From Clonostachys chloroleuca (Eukaryota; Ascomycota; Sordariomycetes; Hypocreales; Bionectriaceae), in assembly GCA_037952775.1 (NCBI GenBank), contig JBANAY010000003.1, positions 8,928,001 through 8,992,000 on the forward strand: a stretch of 64,000 nt of DNA, written 5' to 3'. Both the position numbers and the translations under genes were made by a program. Position 1 is the first letter of the stretch. Each line of letters begins with the position of its first letter. The notes below the pieces were generated by a model. It was not told where the DNA came from. It saw only the letters and a list, made by a program, of their open reading frames with translations, and did no database searches. Below, piece by piece: positions 48,373 to 59,312 of this stretch.

Positions 48373-49202
48373 ATGGCCTGGCGGTGTTCTGGGACATCCA
48401 ACTCGGAGCTGATTGAAAACTTGTGGAGGAACCAGCTCATCCACGACCAAGGAGTCAAGGAAGCCTTCCTGAAGGTAAGAAATCTGAATTGATAATTTTT
48501 TATACTGCTCTATCAGGCGAACGGCCCAGGATTAACAATGACTTGATTCAACGCAGGTTGACCGGGCACACTACGCTCCGGCGATGCCGTATGAGGACTC
48601 ACCTCAGCCGATTGGGCACGCGGCTACTATCTCTGCTCCTCACATGCACGCCTCAGCTGTTGAGAATGTCCTACCGTACCTCACCCCAAGCTCTTCTCCT
48701 CGGAGGATTCTTGATGTTGGCTCAGGCTCTGGGTACTTGACGCATGTGTTGGCCGAGATGATCGGCGGCGAGGGGGTGGTAGTAGGGTTGGAACACATCA
48801 AAGAGCTTCGAGACCTTGGTGAAAGAAACACTCGGAAGAGTTCTAGAGGTTCAGAGTTGGTCGACAATGGAGTGATTCGGTACAGGGTTGGGGATGGGAG
48901 AAAGGGTTGGGTGGAGGAAGGGGAAAGTGACTGGGATGTGATTCACGTCGGTGCATCGGCGAAGGAGGTCCATCCAGAGCTTCTCAGCCAGCTCAAATCA
49001 CCAGGATGGTGAGTTCAACACGATATCGATTGAATATGAAAACTAATCAGCACGCAACAGCATGTTCATCCCAGTAGACGACGACACATTGGGAATCAGT
49101 CAATCGGTGTGGAGAATCGAGAAGGATGGTCAGGGGCAGATCAAAGAGCGGCGGCTGTTTGGAGTTCGATATGTTCCTTTGACAGATGCACCAACAAACT
49201 GA
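48373..49202 (+). CDS. pcmt1: Protein-L-isoaspartate O-methyltransferase
   Basis: Three exons, 48373-48474, 48557-49008 and 49061-49202, give 231 residues. This enzyme uses S-adenosylmethionine to methylate isoaspartyl residues in aged proteins, starting their repair. The N-terminus [20 protein letters not shown] closely follows the family pattern. Other signatures are [20 protein letters not shown], the substrate-binding block [10 protein letters not shown], and the SAM site [16 protein letters not shown] with the Gly-rich loop. The second half has [19 protein letters not shown] and ends with MFIPVDDD. Introns have GT-AG borders and actaat-like branch points. The start at 48373 matches homologues. 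A further in-frame ATG at 48280 would add 31 residues rich in Leu and Arg, resembling a mitochondrial presequence. Confidence 0.93.
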
Positions 49203-49408
49203 GGACACTTAATGGTAGGATCAAGCAAACATTTTTTAATATCGGTCAAAACTAAGGCACAAATCTGTGAGTACAAGAAGATATTACTGCATCCAAAACC
49301 TCTCCTGAACAACCAATTATCCCCATCCGTCCCCTGCTTCCGTTGATTTGCATTCCCTCTGGTTCCGTTTTCCCTTTCCAGGCGCCTCAAATCCCAAAAA
49401 TTATTGCT

Positions 49409-50547
49409 TTAGAGCCAGAGCATGGCAGCGAAGGCGGCGGCCATGCTGAGGTAGACGCCAGTCTGGCTGGTCTTGGAGGCCCCGCTGATGATAGGGACCT
49501 TGTTCTCGCCCTTAGGGGTTTCGTGCTCATTGGTCTTAGGGGGGACCGGAGTGGCGATGGTGGTGGGGGGGACCAGCTTCTGCGGGGGAGAAGGAGTGTG
49601 GACAGCGGTGGAGGGCTTCTCACGGGGTGGGCAGCTGGAGTGGCAAGGAGGCAGGCACTTCTCGCCGGTGCCGCAAGGAGGATGAGGGTGACCCTCGGGG
49701 ACGTAGGTGCACTTCTCGGGGTGGCACTTGGCCTCACACTCAGGGCCCTTGCAGTAAGACTCCTTCACAGGAGGGTAAGGGGGGGAGGGCACTTATCGCC
49801 GTGGCAGGGAGGAGGAGGAGGGTGCTTCTCACCATGGTGGGGAGGAGGGCACTTCTCACCGTGGCATGGTGGTGGAGGAGGGGGAGGGCACTTCTCGCCG
49901 TGGCAGGGAGGAGGAGGGTGCTTCTCACCATGGTGGGGAGGAGGGCACTTCTCGCCGTGGCAGGGAGGAGGAGGAGGGTGCTTCTCACCATGGTGGGGAG
50001 GAGGGCACTTCTCACCGTGGCATGGTGGTGGAGGAGGGGGAGGGCACTTCTCACCATGGCACGGTGGGGGAGGGCACTTCTCGCCGTGGCAGGGAGGAGG
50101 AGGAGGGTGCTTCTCACCATGGTGGGGAGGAGGGCACTTCTCACCGTGGCAAGGAGGAGGAGGAGGGGGAGGGCACTTCTCTCCATGGCATGGCGGTGGA
50201 GGAGGGCACTTGTCGCCGTGGCATGGTGGTTCGGGGTGACCCTGAGGCCACTTCTTCTTGTGGCACTTAGATGGGCAAGCGGGCAGGCAATGGCCGCTAG
50301 CACAAGGAGGGACGGTCCCGTCGATGATGATGATGCAAATTTCGGGACCGCACTCATCGTCACAGTCGTGGCAAGGAGGTGGTGGAGGCGGGCAAGGCTT
50401 GCCCTCAGGGCAATGGTGAGGAGGAGGAGGTCCCCAAGGTGCGACGACTCCTGGGGGAGGAGGGCCGTGGGGAGGTGGGCCACCGGGGCCGCCTTGGGCA
50501 ACGACGGCAGCCGCGAGGGCAGCAGTGAGAAGGATTGGCTTGGCCAT
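49409..50547 (-). CDS. GPI-anchored Cys/His/Pro repeat cell-wall protein, one-base frameshift
   Basis: The minus-strand frame opens at 50547 with a signal peptide (MAKPILLTAALAAAVVAQ), then Gly/Pro- and Cys-rich sequence. A tandem array follows with ten CHG(E/D)KC units and four HHGEKH units, separated by runs of proline. The frame ends early at 49765, but the next frame continues smoothly (YPPVKESYCKGPECEAKC), with more Cys and a Thr/Pro-rich stalk. It ends in a hydrophobic tail (GVYLSMAAAFAAMLWL) preceded by Ser/Gly residues, as for GPI attachment. The switch lies in the 7-base homopolymer at 49779-49785; one more base would give a 379-residue protein. Cys and His in regular CxxxxC and HxxxxH steps could bind metal or form disulfides, which is inference. 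No enzyme domain is seen. The repeats make misleading long frames on the plus strand. Confidence 0.78.
49795..50225 (-). repeat. Coding tandem repeats (CHGEKC / HHGEKH array)
   Basis: About 430 bases of imperfect direct repeats with 30- and 60-base periods. Order from the protein N-terminus: one CHGDKC, two CHGEKC, HHGEKH, three CHGEKC, HHGEKH, CHGEKC, HHGEKH, two CHGEKC, HHGEKH, one CHGDKC. Near-identical copies suggest recent expansion by unequal crossing-over or slippage. Confidence 0.85.
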
Positions 50548-53500
50548 TGTTGATGATGATGCTTGATCACGAATGATGCTGAGGGAGCCTGTGTGTGAAT
50601 GTGTAGAGAGTGAATTGAGTTGGTTGTTGATGAGAAAAAAACACCACAGCAGGCTATGACAATGGCATCATTATATAGACAAACTTCATCATCCCTTAGG
50701 GTTGGTGATTGTGTATTCAACAAGCGCCTCGAGGTGTAGCTTGGAATGGGCTCTCAGCGCGCCTAGCCTCTCGCCGAGATGAGGAATGCGATGCCGTCCA
50801 ATATCCAGATGTGCGGCTCGTGCCAGCCATCAGCAACACTTCGACGATGCCTCTATCAAAAGTGGGAATCTTACCGGCTCACCACTCGGCAGAATACATC
50901 AGCCGAATCTAAGTGACTTGCTTCTTGCTACAAGACGTTCCAGAGGCAGTACTGATGCTGCCCCTGGCCTGCTTCATATTGGGGCATTCCAACGCGCAAG
51001 AGACAATACAAGGGATGTTCGAGGCCCAATCAACTCCGCCCCAACGAAAAGAAATAGATTTTTCATCTTAGTCTTCATTCTGATGAAGCAAAATATCATA
51101 TTCCTACATGAGCCGTAGTCAAACCGTGTATCATGTTATTGGATCTTGGTTCGAAATTCTTACGCTGTTTGTCCTCTCTCTCCTAACGACGAAGATTCAT
51201 CTTCCCAAAGAAAACAATTCCTAAATAACTCAATTCCACACCCGTTTACATTGCTATTCCCGCCTACTGTGCTAATCATCCCATATGTATGCTGACCTTC
51301 GGTTGAAGGGTAGATCGTATAACTCTAATATAAAGAGTTCTCGACCATAAATCAGCGTCGCCAATTACGTCTGGGGCCCCGGATAAGACGCCGAACTGGT
51401 CCAGCGTTAGAACAAGGATTGATATTAGAATCCTTGTCTAGTCTACCCCAGAATCCATAGGCTTGTGTTGCAAGTCTGCTTTTTCCAGTGGTGGATCTCG
51501 CTAGCATAGCGGCAAGTCGAACATGACACATGCGAGCGATTTGTTCGTGCCAGATCAGAGGCGGTCAGGGGTTGTTTACATGTCTTCGCCTGGAGTGGTT
51601 CTTCGCACGGATGGAATCAATGTTGCCCCCTTTATTCAAGCTCTTTTGTCTAAGACATCCAGGAACATTTGAAGAATTTGTGCTCGCTACCGTCAAAAAT
51701 TTGAATCAGACTCATCTCCTCTTTTCCGAGCAACTTGGCAAAAACAAGGTCCGGTTCAGCCCTACATGACACTCTCTAGTGAAAGCATGGGTCACAAACT
51801 CGCGTTGAAAGATATCCACCGGACTCTCGAAATTGTAGTCTTTCTTCAACTTATTGAAATTTAAGCGGTATCGGCGGGTTTTTGAATCGGCCCCAGAATG
51901 TTGACTAGTCTCTTGGTTCATTACTCCTCATATCAGCATGTGCAAGCTTGACGCTATCTGGGAAGTCATATTCTTGTTTCTTGAGAAGAATTTGGGCAAA
52001 TTTTCTTGACGCGTTTCATTTGTAGGATATTAATAGAACAAGGAGAAGCATTCTCGAGCAAGTGCGGTTGAGATGTGTGTGACATTCCAACCCAAGTCCT
52101 TTTCCCTGAGACATATGCCACCAGCCAAATTTGAGTGCATTTCATTAGAAGAATAATATCGATGCTTTCCTTTATCCTACATTACATACACAATTTATGA
52201 GTCTGTATCATGAAATACTTCCCCAAGTGTGCAATTACTACATTACTTCGATGAGGATCGATCGTGGGCTTGTTGGCGGATGATGTACAGGAATGACCTC
52301 TCTGGGTGTCGATACGAATTTGCACGCTGAGATTTGTCTTACCTCTTGGAATATCTATACAATTCATAACAATTTGCGATGCCGGCATTCTTTCACGGCA
52401 CCTTGGGACGTGTCCAGCCGCTTCCTCCCAGGCATTCTGCAAGCAAGAACCTCATTTGAGCACCTGCTCAGAGAGAAAGACACGAGTGCAACTTCATATC
52501 AAGCTACATTTACAACAAATAGATGAAGATGAAAAATAATAATAAAAAAATAAAAAATAAAAGGGCTCTAGAGAGCTTGGGTTAATGACAAAGGGGTGAT
52601 ATCCCTTCGGTGGCGCCTACCCTATATCACATCGACTGAGATTCGTCCTCCAACATTAGCTCGATAGTTGACAATGTCTAGAATATAACAACACTTACGT
52701 ATGATAAAGAATCATCTCATAGGGCTTAGAGCGCACCGTGTATAACGCGCCGCTTTGGTGAGTTATGCCAAGAATTTTTTAATGTGTGGCTTAGCCCTCA
52801 ATATGGAAGGATAATAATTCTGATACTGCTTTCTAACACTTTCCAGAAAAAAAAAAGCCACCGGCAAAGACTAGAAACTAATCCCCAAGGAATACAAAAC
52901 ATCATTGGGTAGTATTGATGACGCTAGCACTGACGGAAGACGCCTCCTCGATCATCGCCAAGTGGCTGCCTGCTGGTGAAGAGGGAGGGCTGACACTATT
53001 AATCACTCTTTGGACCTATGAAGCCCAAGTCCTATAATCAGCATGGACAGTTTGCAGAAAATAGTCCACATCATCCATCATCAATGCACTACTATCGGGC
53101 AAGGCGATGACTGTATGCACGGGTTCAGTCACAGCTCGTGACTGTCTTTTGGTGGGACTTGAAGGAGCTGACTCAACTGATCTGCGTCAACAAGGGATAA
53201 CGCATCATGGCATGGGTGTTTTCGGCACTCTGGTTGTTGGTCAGACAATTGAAGATTTTTGGCGCCCTGATACTGCCGGCAGTCAGCAATAAAATTAGCT
53301 GTATTTCGGTAATGTCGACGTACATAGGAATACTACCACGTACGGCTTACAGGTATATTATTAGAGCAGGCTGAAGGCGGCGCTCGTTTTAGCAGAATTT
53401 GTTGGTGCCAGGAGCACTTAATTTCAGCGGGCCGTGCCGGGAGCAGCTGTAACACCCCTCCAACATTAGATGCATCACATTCACGCCACCTGTATTTCCT

Positions 53501-54341
53501 GCGGCGGGGAGGAAAGAGAGAGGAGGTCTTCTGTCGCAAGGCTGTGAACAGTGAGTCAGGAGGACATCTGGATCCTCATGGCGGTGGCTGGATGTATATC
53601 AGGCGTCCTATATACCGTTCTCTATGTCTATGTTTATGCACGCCTGTCTGCTGGCTCCAGGGTAGTTATGACATGCATGGCACACAAACCCCAGGTTTTG
53701 GCAAGTACTACCGCCAACTAAACCAACCGTCGATGCCTTACATATCCACATCTCACACCGCATCACGCGAACAGAAAGTCCTCCCAACTTCAGCATCCAG
53801 ACGGTTCTTTCTTGAGCCGCAAGCAGCGCCCAAGCCCAACTCCACTCATTCTCCCAAAGGCCAGTGCCCAACGCCCGACTTTATTCTGTCCTCCGACCCC
53901 CCTGTGGCTATGTAGGGGTTTGTTGTCGGCTTCGTCGCCCTGAGACGATATGCAGCCCTAAAGCCGTCCAGTCACCAATCAGCTAGCCCTTGTCCCTGTC
54001 ACGAGTCCGCTGCCTGTTCCCCTCCGCCCCACGACGATGCATCTTCAACCCCTCCTTCTAGTTGTGTCCGCTCATCAAATATTCTTAGTCAAGCTGCAGC
54101 GGCGAAAATCCCCATGCGCTTGGGCCTATCAAACGGCCTCATCCTGTCGTCGTGCCCTGTGCGTGGAGGGGCTACGTATACCACAGGCTTAGATCGAATT
54201 CGCGTCCTTTCGTATAAAACGCTGGGCGTCGGCCGCTGCTCGTCTTGGATATCCCCCTCTGTCTCTTGAAGTTGCGTATTTCATTAGTCTGTCTTTACCT
54301 AGCTTGCATAGCCTGGACAGGCACAAGAAGCACAGTTCAGA
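50548..54341. other. Gene-free region left of the STAND gene
   Basis: About 3.8 kb. The left end carries the promoter of the repeat protein (TATA-like ttatataga near 50671). Between 51100 and 53300 the sequence is moderately AT-rich with poly-A tracts (near 52530 and 52850), and I find no coding frame with supporting features. From about 53900 to 54340 it is pyrimidine-rich and probably the STAND gene promoter and leader. Confidence 0.5.
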
Positions 54342-57300
54342 ATGGGCGAACCACCAAAATATAGTCCGCAAGGCGAACCGCCAAAATACAGCCCCACGCC
54401 TCATGCAACCGTCGAGGACCAGTTTGCTGCCGTGCTCGTCGATGCTGCCAAACAGTACCAGGAATCCTCGGGGCAAAGCCTCGAGGATTTTCTAAAACCA
54501 CCAATGAAATCGATCGACGAGCTCAAAGCTCAACTGGTCACGCAGAATGACAAGTTCTCCTCCTTCCGCGAGAAGCGGCATCACATCTTTGGCGCTCTGA
54601 GCGCCATGCTCGAGCCTGTTCAGGTCATTGGAGAGGTCGTTGGAGGAGCACTTTCAGAGACGTACCCTCCTGTCCAAACAGTCTTCTCCGCTGTTGCGTA
54701 CCTGATCAACGCTGCGAACAACGTCTCGTCCATGTACGACAAGATTGTAGAGCTTTTTGAGAACCTCAAGGTACGTAGCCCGTCACTCTAATGCTTCGTT
54801 GCGCAGGAACATATGAAGCAAAAGAAACAAGCCAAGGTCAAATTGACTTCTGACATAATTAATAGGGATTTACTTTGCGCCTCGATCTCTACCTCCAATC
54901 AGAAATGTCTCCGGCACTCCGAGGTCATGTGGTCTCTATCCTGGCGTCTTTGTTCCAAGTCCTGGTCCTCTCCACCAAGGAAATCAAACGAGGCCGTGTA
55001 AAGGCCTACTTCAAGGGCTTGTTTGGAGCAGGCAGCCCTGTGCAGCCTGCGTTGGAGAATCTGAAAAACCTGACTCAAACCGAAGCCTTGCACGTCCAAG
55101 CGGAGATTTACAAGGACACTAAACGCATGGGTCTAACCACAGACCGAGTCGAGAGCCTCGTAAACGAAGTGAATGAGAACGTGCAGAGTCTTCGGTCCGA
55201 ATACCGAGAAAGAACGACTCTGGCGCAGCAGGATAAGCTCAGAGACATACTAGGGCCTTCACCATTTCCCGAAGATTACTACTCCTTATTCACAAAGTCA
55301 ATAGTCCGGGGCACGGGCGAATGGCTCCTCAAGGATGAAGGCGTGAAATCCTGGTTTAATGGTCAAACCAAGTATTTGTGGATATCTGGTGGTGCTGGTG
55401 AGTCTTTGTCTTCTCTAAATTCAATCTGTGAATGTCGTTTCCTGACCAGTTCTCGCAATTAGGAACGGGCAAGTCCTTCCTGGCTACACGACTGATATCT
55501 CAGGCCACTGAGGACTTACAGCATGTTGGGTACTTTTACTTCCGGGCAAACGACCCAGAAACACGATCGGTCCTGCAAGCCCTTCGAGATGTTGCTTATC
55601 AGTTGAGTGAGAGCGACGCCTACTATGGAAAACAAATAGTTCGCAACCTACACAGTGGCGATGACATCAAGACACTCTCGAGTGCATACCGCCGACTTTT
55701 CATTGAACCATTTGAAAAAGACAAGCGCGGTCGAAATTTTTACGTATTTTTGGACGGAATCGACGAAGCAGACACTTCGGAAATGGAAGAGTTCCTTAGC
55801 CTTTTAACACCGGAACTGGATGAGCAAGGATCGAAAGGCCTGTCCAAGGTTCATCTGGCTCTAATAGGCAGATCATATATGTCGGAACAGGTCACTCAAT
55901 TCCTCGACCCAGATGAGAAAAGTGATCAAGTTTCTACAACTCTTGTTACGCCTGAGAGGAATGCCAAGGATGTCGGGGTTTTTATCGAATACGAAATTTC
56001 AAACTCGAGAATTCTTAGTCGGAGTACGCCGGAGTTTAGGAAAGAAATCATTGACGAGATGGTTAAACGTGTGGACGGCTTATTCATTCTTGCAAAGTTA
56101 ATGTTGGCAGATGTGAACAGAGCGCGACGCCCAAGTTCGATACTCAAGTCTCTTAAGACCTACCCACGAGAGATAAATGCCATTCTCCAGAAAACTCTCT
56201 CGGATCTCGCCTCAACAATGTCTGATGAGGAGGCGACTGACCTAAATGAAATGCTCATGTGGGTATCCTGCGCTGAGCAAGCTTTGACGCTCGAGCAGCT
56301 AGAAGCAGCCTTGATCATGAAGTACGGTGACCTGCCATTCCGATTCGAAGAGTTGTTGCGGGGGCAATATGCATGCTTTTTCGACCTACAGAGAGAAGAT
56401 GGCCTCACCACAGATGATCTGATCAAAGATCATGAACGGACCCACCACCGGGCCAGGAGCCAAGGGTCAACACCAGGTGACCGATCGAGAAGATCCAGCT
56501 CTGCCGGGAAAGACAGTCCCAGCCGCCGGGTGCACCCAGCCCAAAAGTTAATCAACAGCCAAAGGCGTCAGACGAGTCCCAGTTCTCTGGGAACTAGCCC
56601 TCCTGACCGTGCATTCAGCCCATCAAGAAGCCCAGGCTTGCGAGCCTTGGCTTTTGAGACCCAGGAACTGGAATTTAGATCGAATAAGGCAACAACTACT
56701 GTCAATCTCTTCCATACCTCCCTGCGAGAATTTTTCCGGGATCACGATACTACGACTACTATCAGGCACGAAAACGAGGCTGTGACTGTCGGCTTTCCTC
56801 CCATCGACGCTAAGATACACGTATTGAAGACTTGCATACGCATATTCAGCGACAAGAAATGGTTCAGCGAGCAGAAACTAAAATACCGTAGGAAGGGTAT
56901 CAAGCAATATGCGGCGTGGTACTGGCAGGAGCATTTGGAAGCGATTGACCTCTCAAAGGTTAGTCGTGAAGATAAGAAAGAGATTGGACCCCAATTGTAT
57001 AAGATGCTCACAGATGAGCAAATGATATACGAATGGACTATTATGTACGAAGAGAATGACGAGGGTCTGGAAGTTCTTGCGGATAAGAGCATCAGAGTTC
57101 TTCTTCAGTGGATGGGAGACGCTGATGTCTTGGCGGGACTGGAGCCCAAGGCTCGGGACTGGGCTCGGCAAGCCGTGGACACGCCAACCGGCATTTACCA
57201 AGCCATTGGACGCTTTTATGCGAAGGCGTGGCTGGCAGCGGATTTCGAGCTCTATATCCCAGCAAATTTCTGCTTCAAGATTGTTCAAACGATCGCTTTT

Positions 57301-58980
57301 ATGGATAAGGGGTACTCTTGGGCTGATTCCCAGTGCCGCTGGTCCTCAATCCCTCTCGCCGACCGAATTGCCAAGGCTGCTGAATGGACTGGTTTACCTA
57401 AAAATGCTCAGTGGTATAGACGCATCGGAAGCTCGTACCTGACCTCGGGAGAGCACCATAAAGCACTGTATTTCTACGACAAGGCTCTGGAACTGGATAG
57501 CAATAGCGTGGAATCGCGCGGACGCAAGGCATTCTGCCTCTTCAAAGACGAGCTATACGAGAAGGCGCTCGATCTCTCCTTAGAGTGCGAAGCAGCAGAA
57601 ATCAAGGCAATCAATGAGGGAAAACTATCAACCGAGCACCTTGCGGAGTCCAGATGGCGGCTTTACAAGGATCAATTTGTTATTGCTCAATGCTATTATC
57701 TTACTGACCAGGTTAATGCGTCGGTGAGATATTTCGAAAAGGCCATTCAGAGTGTAGAGATTGTTCTGTTGAGAAAATCAGAGCGCTTCGAGGCCGTTAT
57801 TGCATATCTGAGAATATTGGCAGTAGAGAACAGACACGCTGATATGATGAAGCTCGTCGAAGACCTATCTCTGAAGGCAACAAGTCGCAGCCGCGAACAA
57901 AGCCGGTTGGTGGATCTATTCCTTTCAGAATACAACATGCCTCTTGTGCAGGAGTGGCTTCCCAAAGCCGCCTGCAAGGTAGATCAGAGCGAGTTCCTAC
58001 TTCAGAAATTTGATATGGCCATTGGGGCTGCTCACGCGGTCCGCAACACTCTTAAAGAGCTTTATTTGCGTCTTGCCATAGGAACGACATTGATGCTTAA
58101 GCGCGACAATGACGGCGCTATTGAAATATTTGAGCGGATCTCCCTTGTTGAGTTCCGCCCTCGTGGAAATGTACCCACGCGTCAGGCACACGCCATCTCA
58201 TTTCAGAGACTGGCTTCCCTATACAAGCAAAAGGTGCTTCACATAGGCATTAAGAGTCACGGGGCCGATGCTTGGATTGAACGCCTGGAAACGGTGATGG
58301 ATAGACAGGGCGCGCAGCAAAACCTTGATATGCCTGCTAGCATGCTTGGTTCTGACGTTAACACGGCAGCCATATACCTTTCACTCTTCTACCGCCTTAG
58401 GGGGAGAGCTGCGGAGGCAAAGAAGCTGCTTGGCGCGCTCATTGTCGAGAGTTGCGAGATTCTTGAGGACGACGAGCTTAGAAACGACCAGTTCGCCCTA
58501 GAGAATCTCGTCAAGCTGTTCACTGCTGCTGATGATGTGGAGAATGCTACAGCGCTGGCGGTATCGATGCGGAAAGTGAACCCTCAAGAATCGATCCGCA
58601 CCGACACTGTGTCTCCTGTTGAATCGCGTGAATTCCCGGAACCTAAATTGCCAGACATCCAGTCCTCCAACCGGAGCTGTGGCCAGTGTCTGGAAACAAT
58701 CCCACATCATGAAGAGTTCTCGTTTTGCCGATTCTGTCTTGACTCATTTTGTGTTCGGTGCCTGAAGATGATCAAGACAGACAACGCAGCGGTGGATATA
58801 AGAGGCGACGAGGTGGTATGCAGATCTACTCACGACTGGTTCAGCGTGCCACCCTTGAACAAGATATTGCACACAGGCCAGATGCTTTTCGGGGACCTCG
58901 ATGTTCGAGATTTCGTCGAATGGAAGAATGGGATTAAGCGACAGTGGGACGCCGAGCGGAAGAAGCCATTGAAAGTGTAA
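54342..58980 (+). CDS. NLR-like STAND protein: Goodbye-NACHT-TPR with C-terminal zinc module
   Basis: Exons 54342-54770, 54866-55397 and 55463-58980 give 1,492 residues. Residues 1-20 hold two GEPPKYSP copies, each a PPxY motif. Residues about 25-150 fit the fungal Goodbye N-terminal domain (DQFAAVLVDAAKQY, PPVQTVFSAVAYLINAA). A helical linker precedes a NACHT NTPase with Walker A GGAGTGKS at 318-325, formed across intron 2, and Walker B FYVFLDGIDEAD ending near 424. A basic Ser/Arg/Pro insert spans about 643-714. The second half is helical, with TPR-like units (YRRIGSSYLTSGEHHKALYF). The C-terminus from about 1392 has paired cysteines (CGQC, CRFC, CVRC) and later Cys/His, like a RING- or ZZ-type zinc module. 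Such proteins act in fungal non-self recognition and programmed cell death; that role is inferred from architecture. Confidence 0.88.
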
Positions 58981-59312
58981 CGTTGCGAAGAATAGGAATA
59001 TTAATTTAATATCGGGAGCAAGGAACCATATAATTCTTTCAGCATTGCATTTGTGGGCAGCATGTTTCTTATTTGATTGAGTTACCCAAACACGAGGAGA
59101 CGAATTTATGAGACATAGGTATAGATTTAGCAAAAACAATCACAAGGCTATTTGCTATTTGGCTTGTAAATTGATCGAATCAACCCCCCATTAGAACTGA
59201 CATTGTAAGAGGAAGCGTCCAATTTTGTTGGAGTCCAAGCCATTGGGCGCTACCCAAAGTTCACTGCGACTACGACGGGTAGGGAGGTAGGCAAGAGGGC
59301 GCATGGTGGAAG
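58981..59312. other. Intergenic, convergent 3' ends
   Basis: About 330 AT-rich bases between convergent genes. Nothing else seen. Confidence 0.6.

Noticed and set aside
49343..50553. Long plus-strand frames (about 300 residues, Gly/His/Trp-rich and Arg-rich)
   Set aside because: They mirror the minus-strand repeat protein. The minus strand has a signal peptide and a GPI tail, while the plus frames have no start context or domain logic.
53544..53915. 123-residue plus-strand frame upstream of the STAND gene
   Set aside because: Low-information translation with no start context or domain. It lies in probable promoter sequence.
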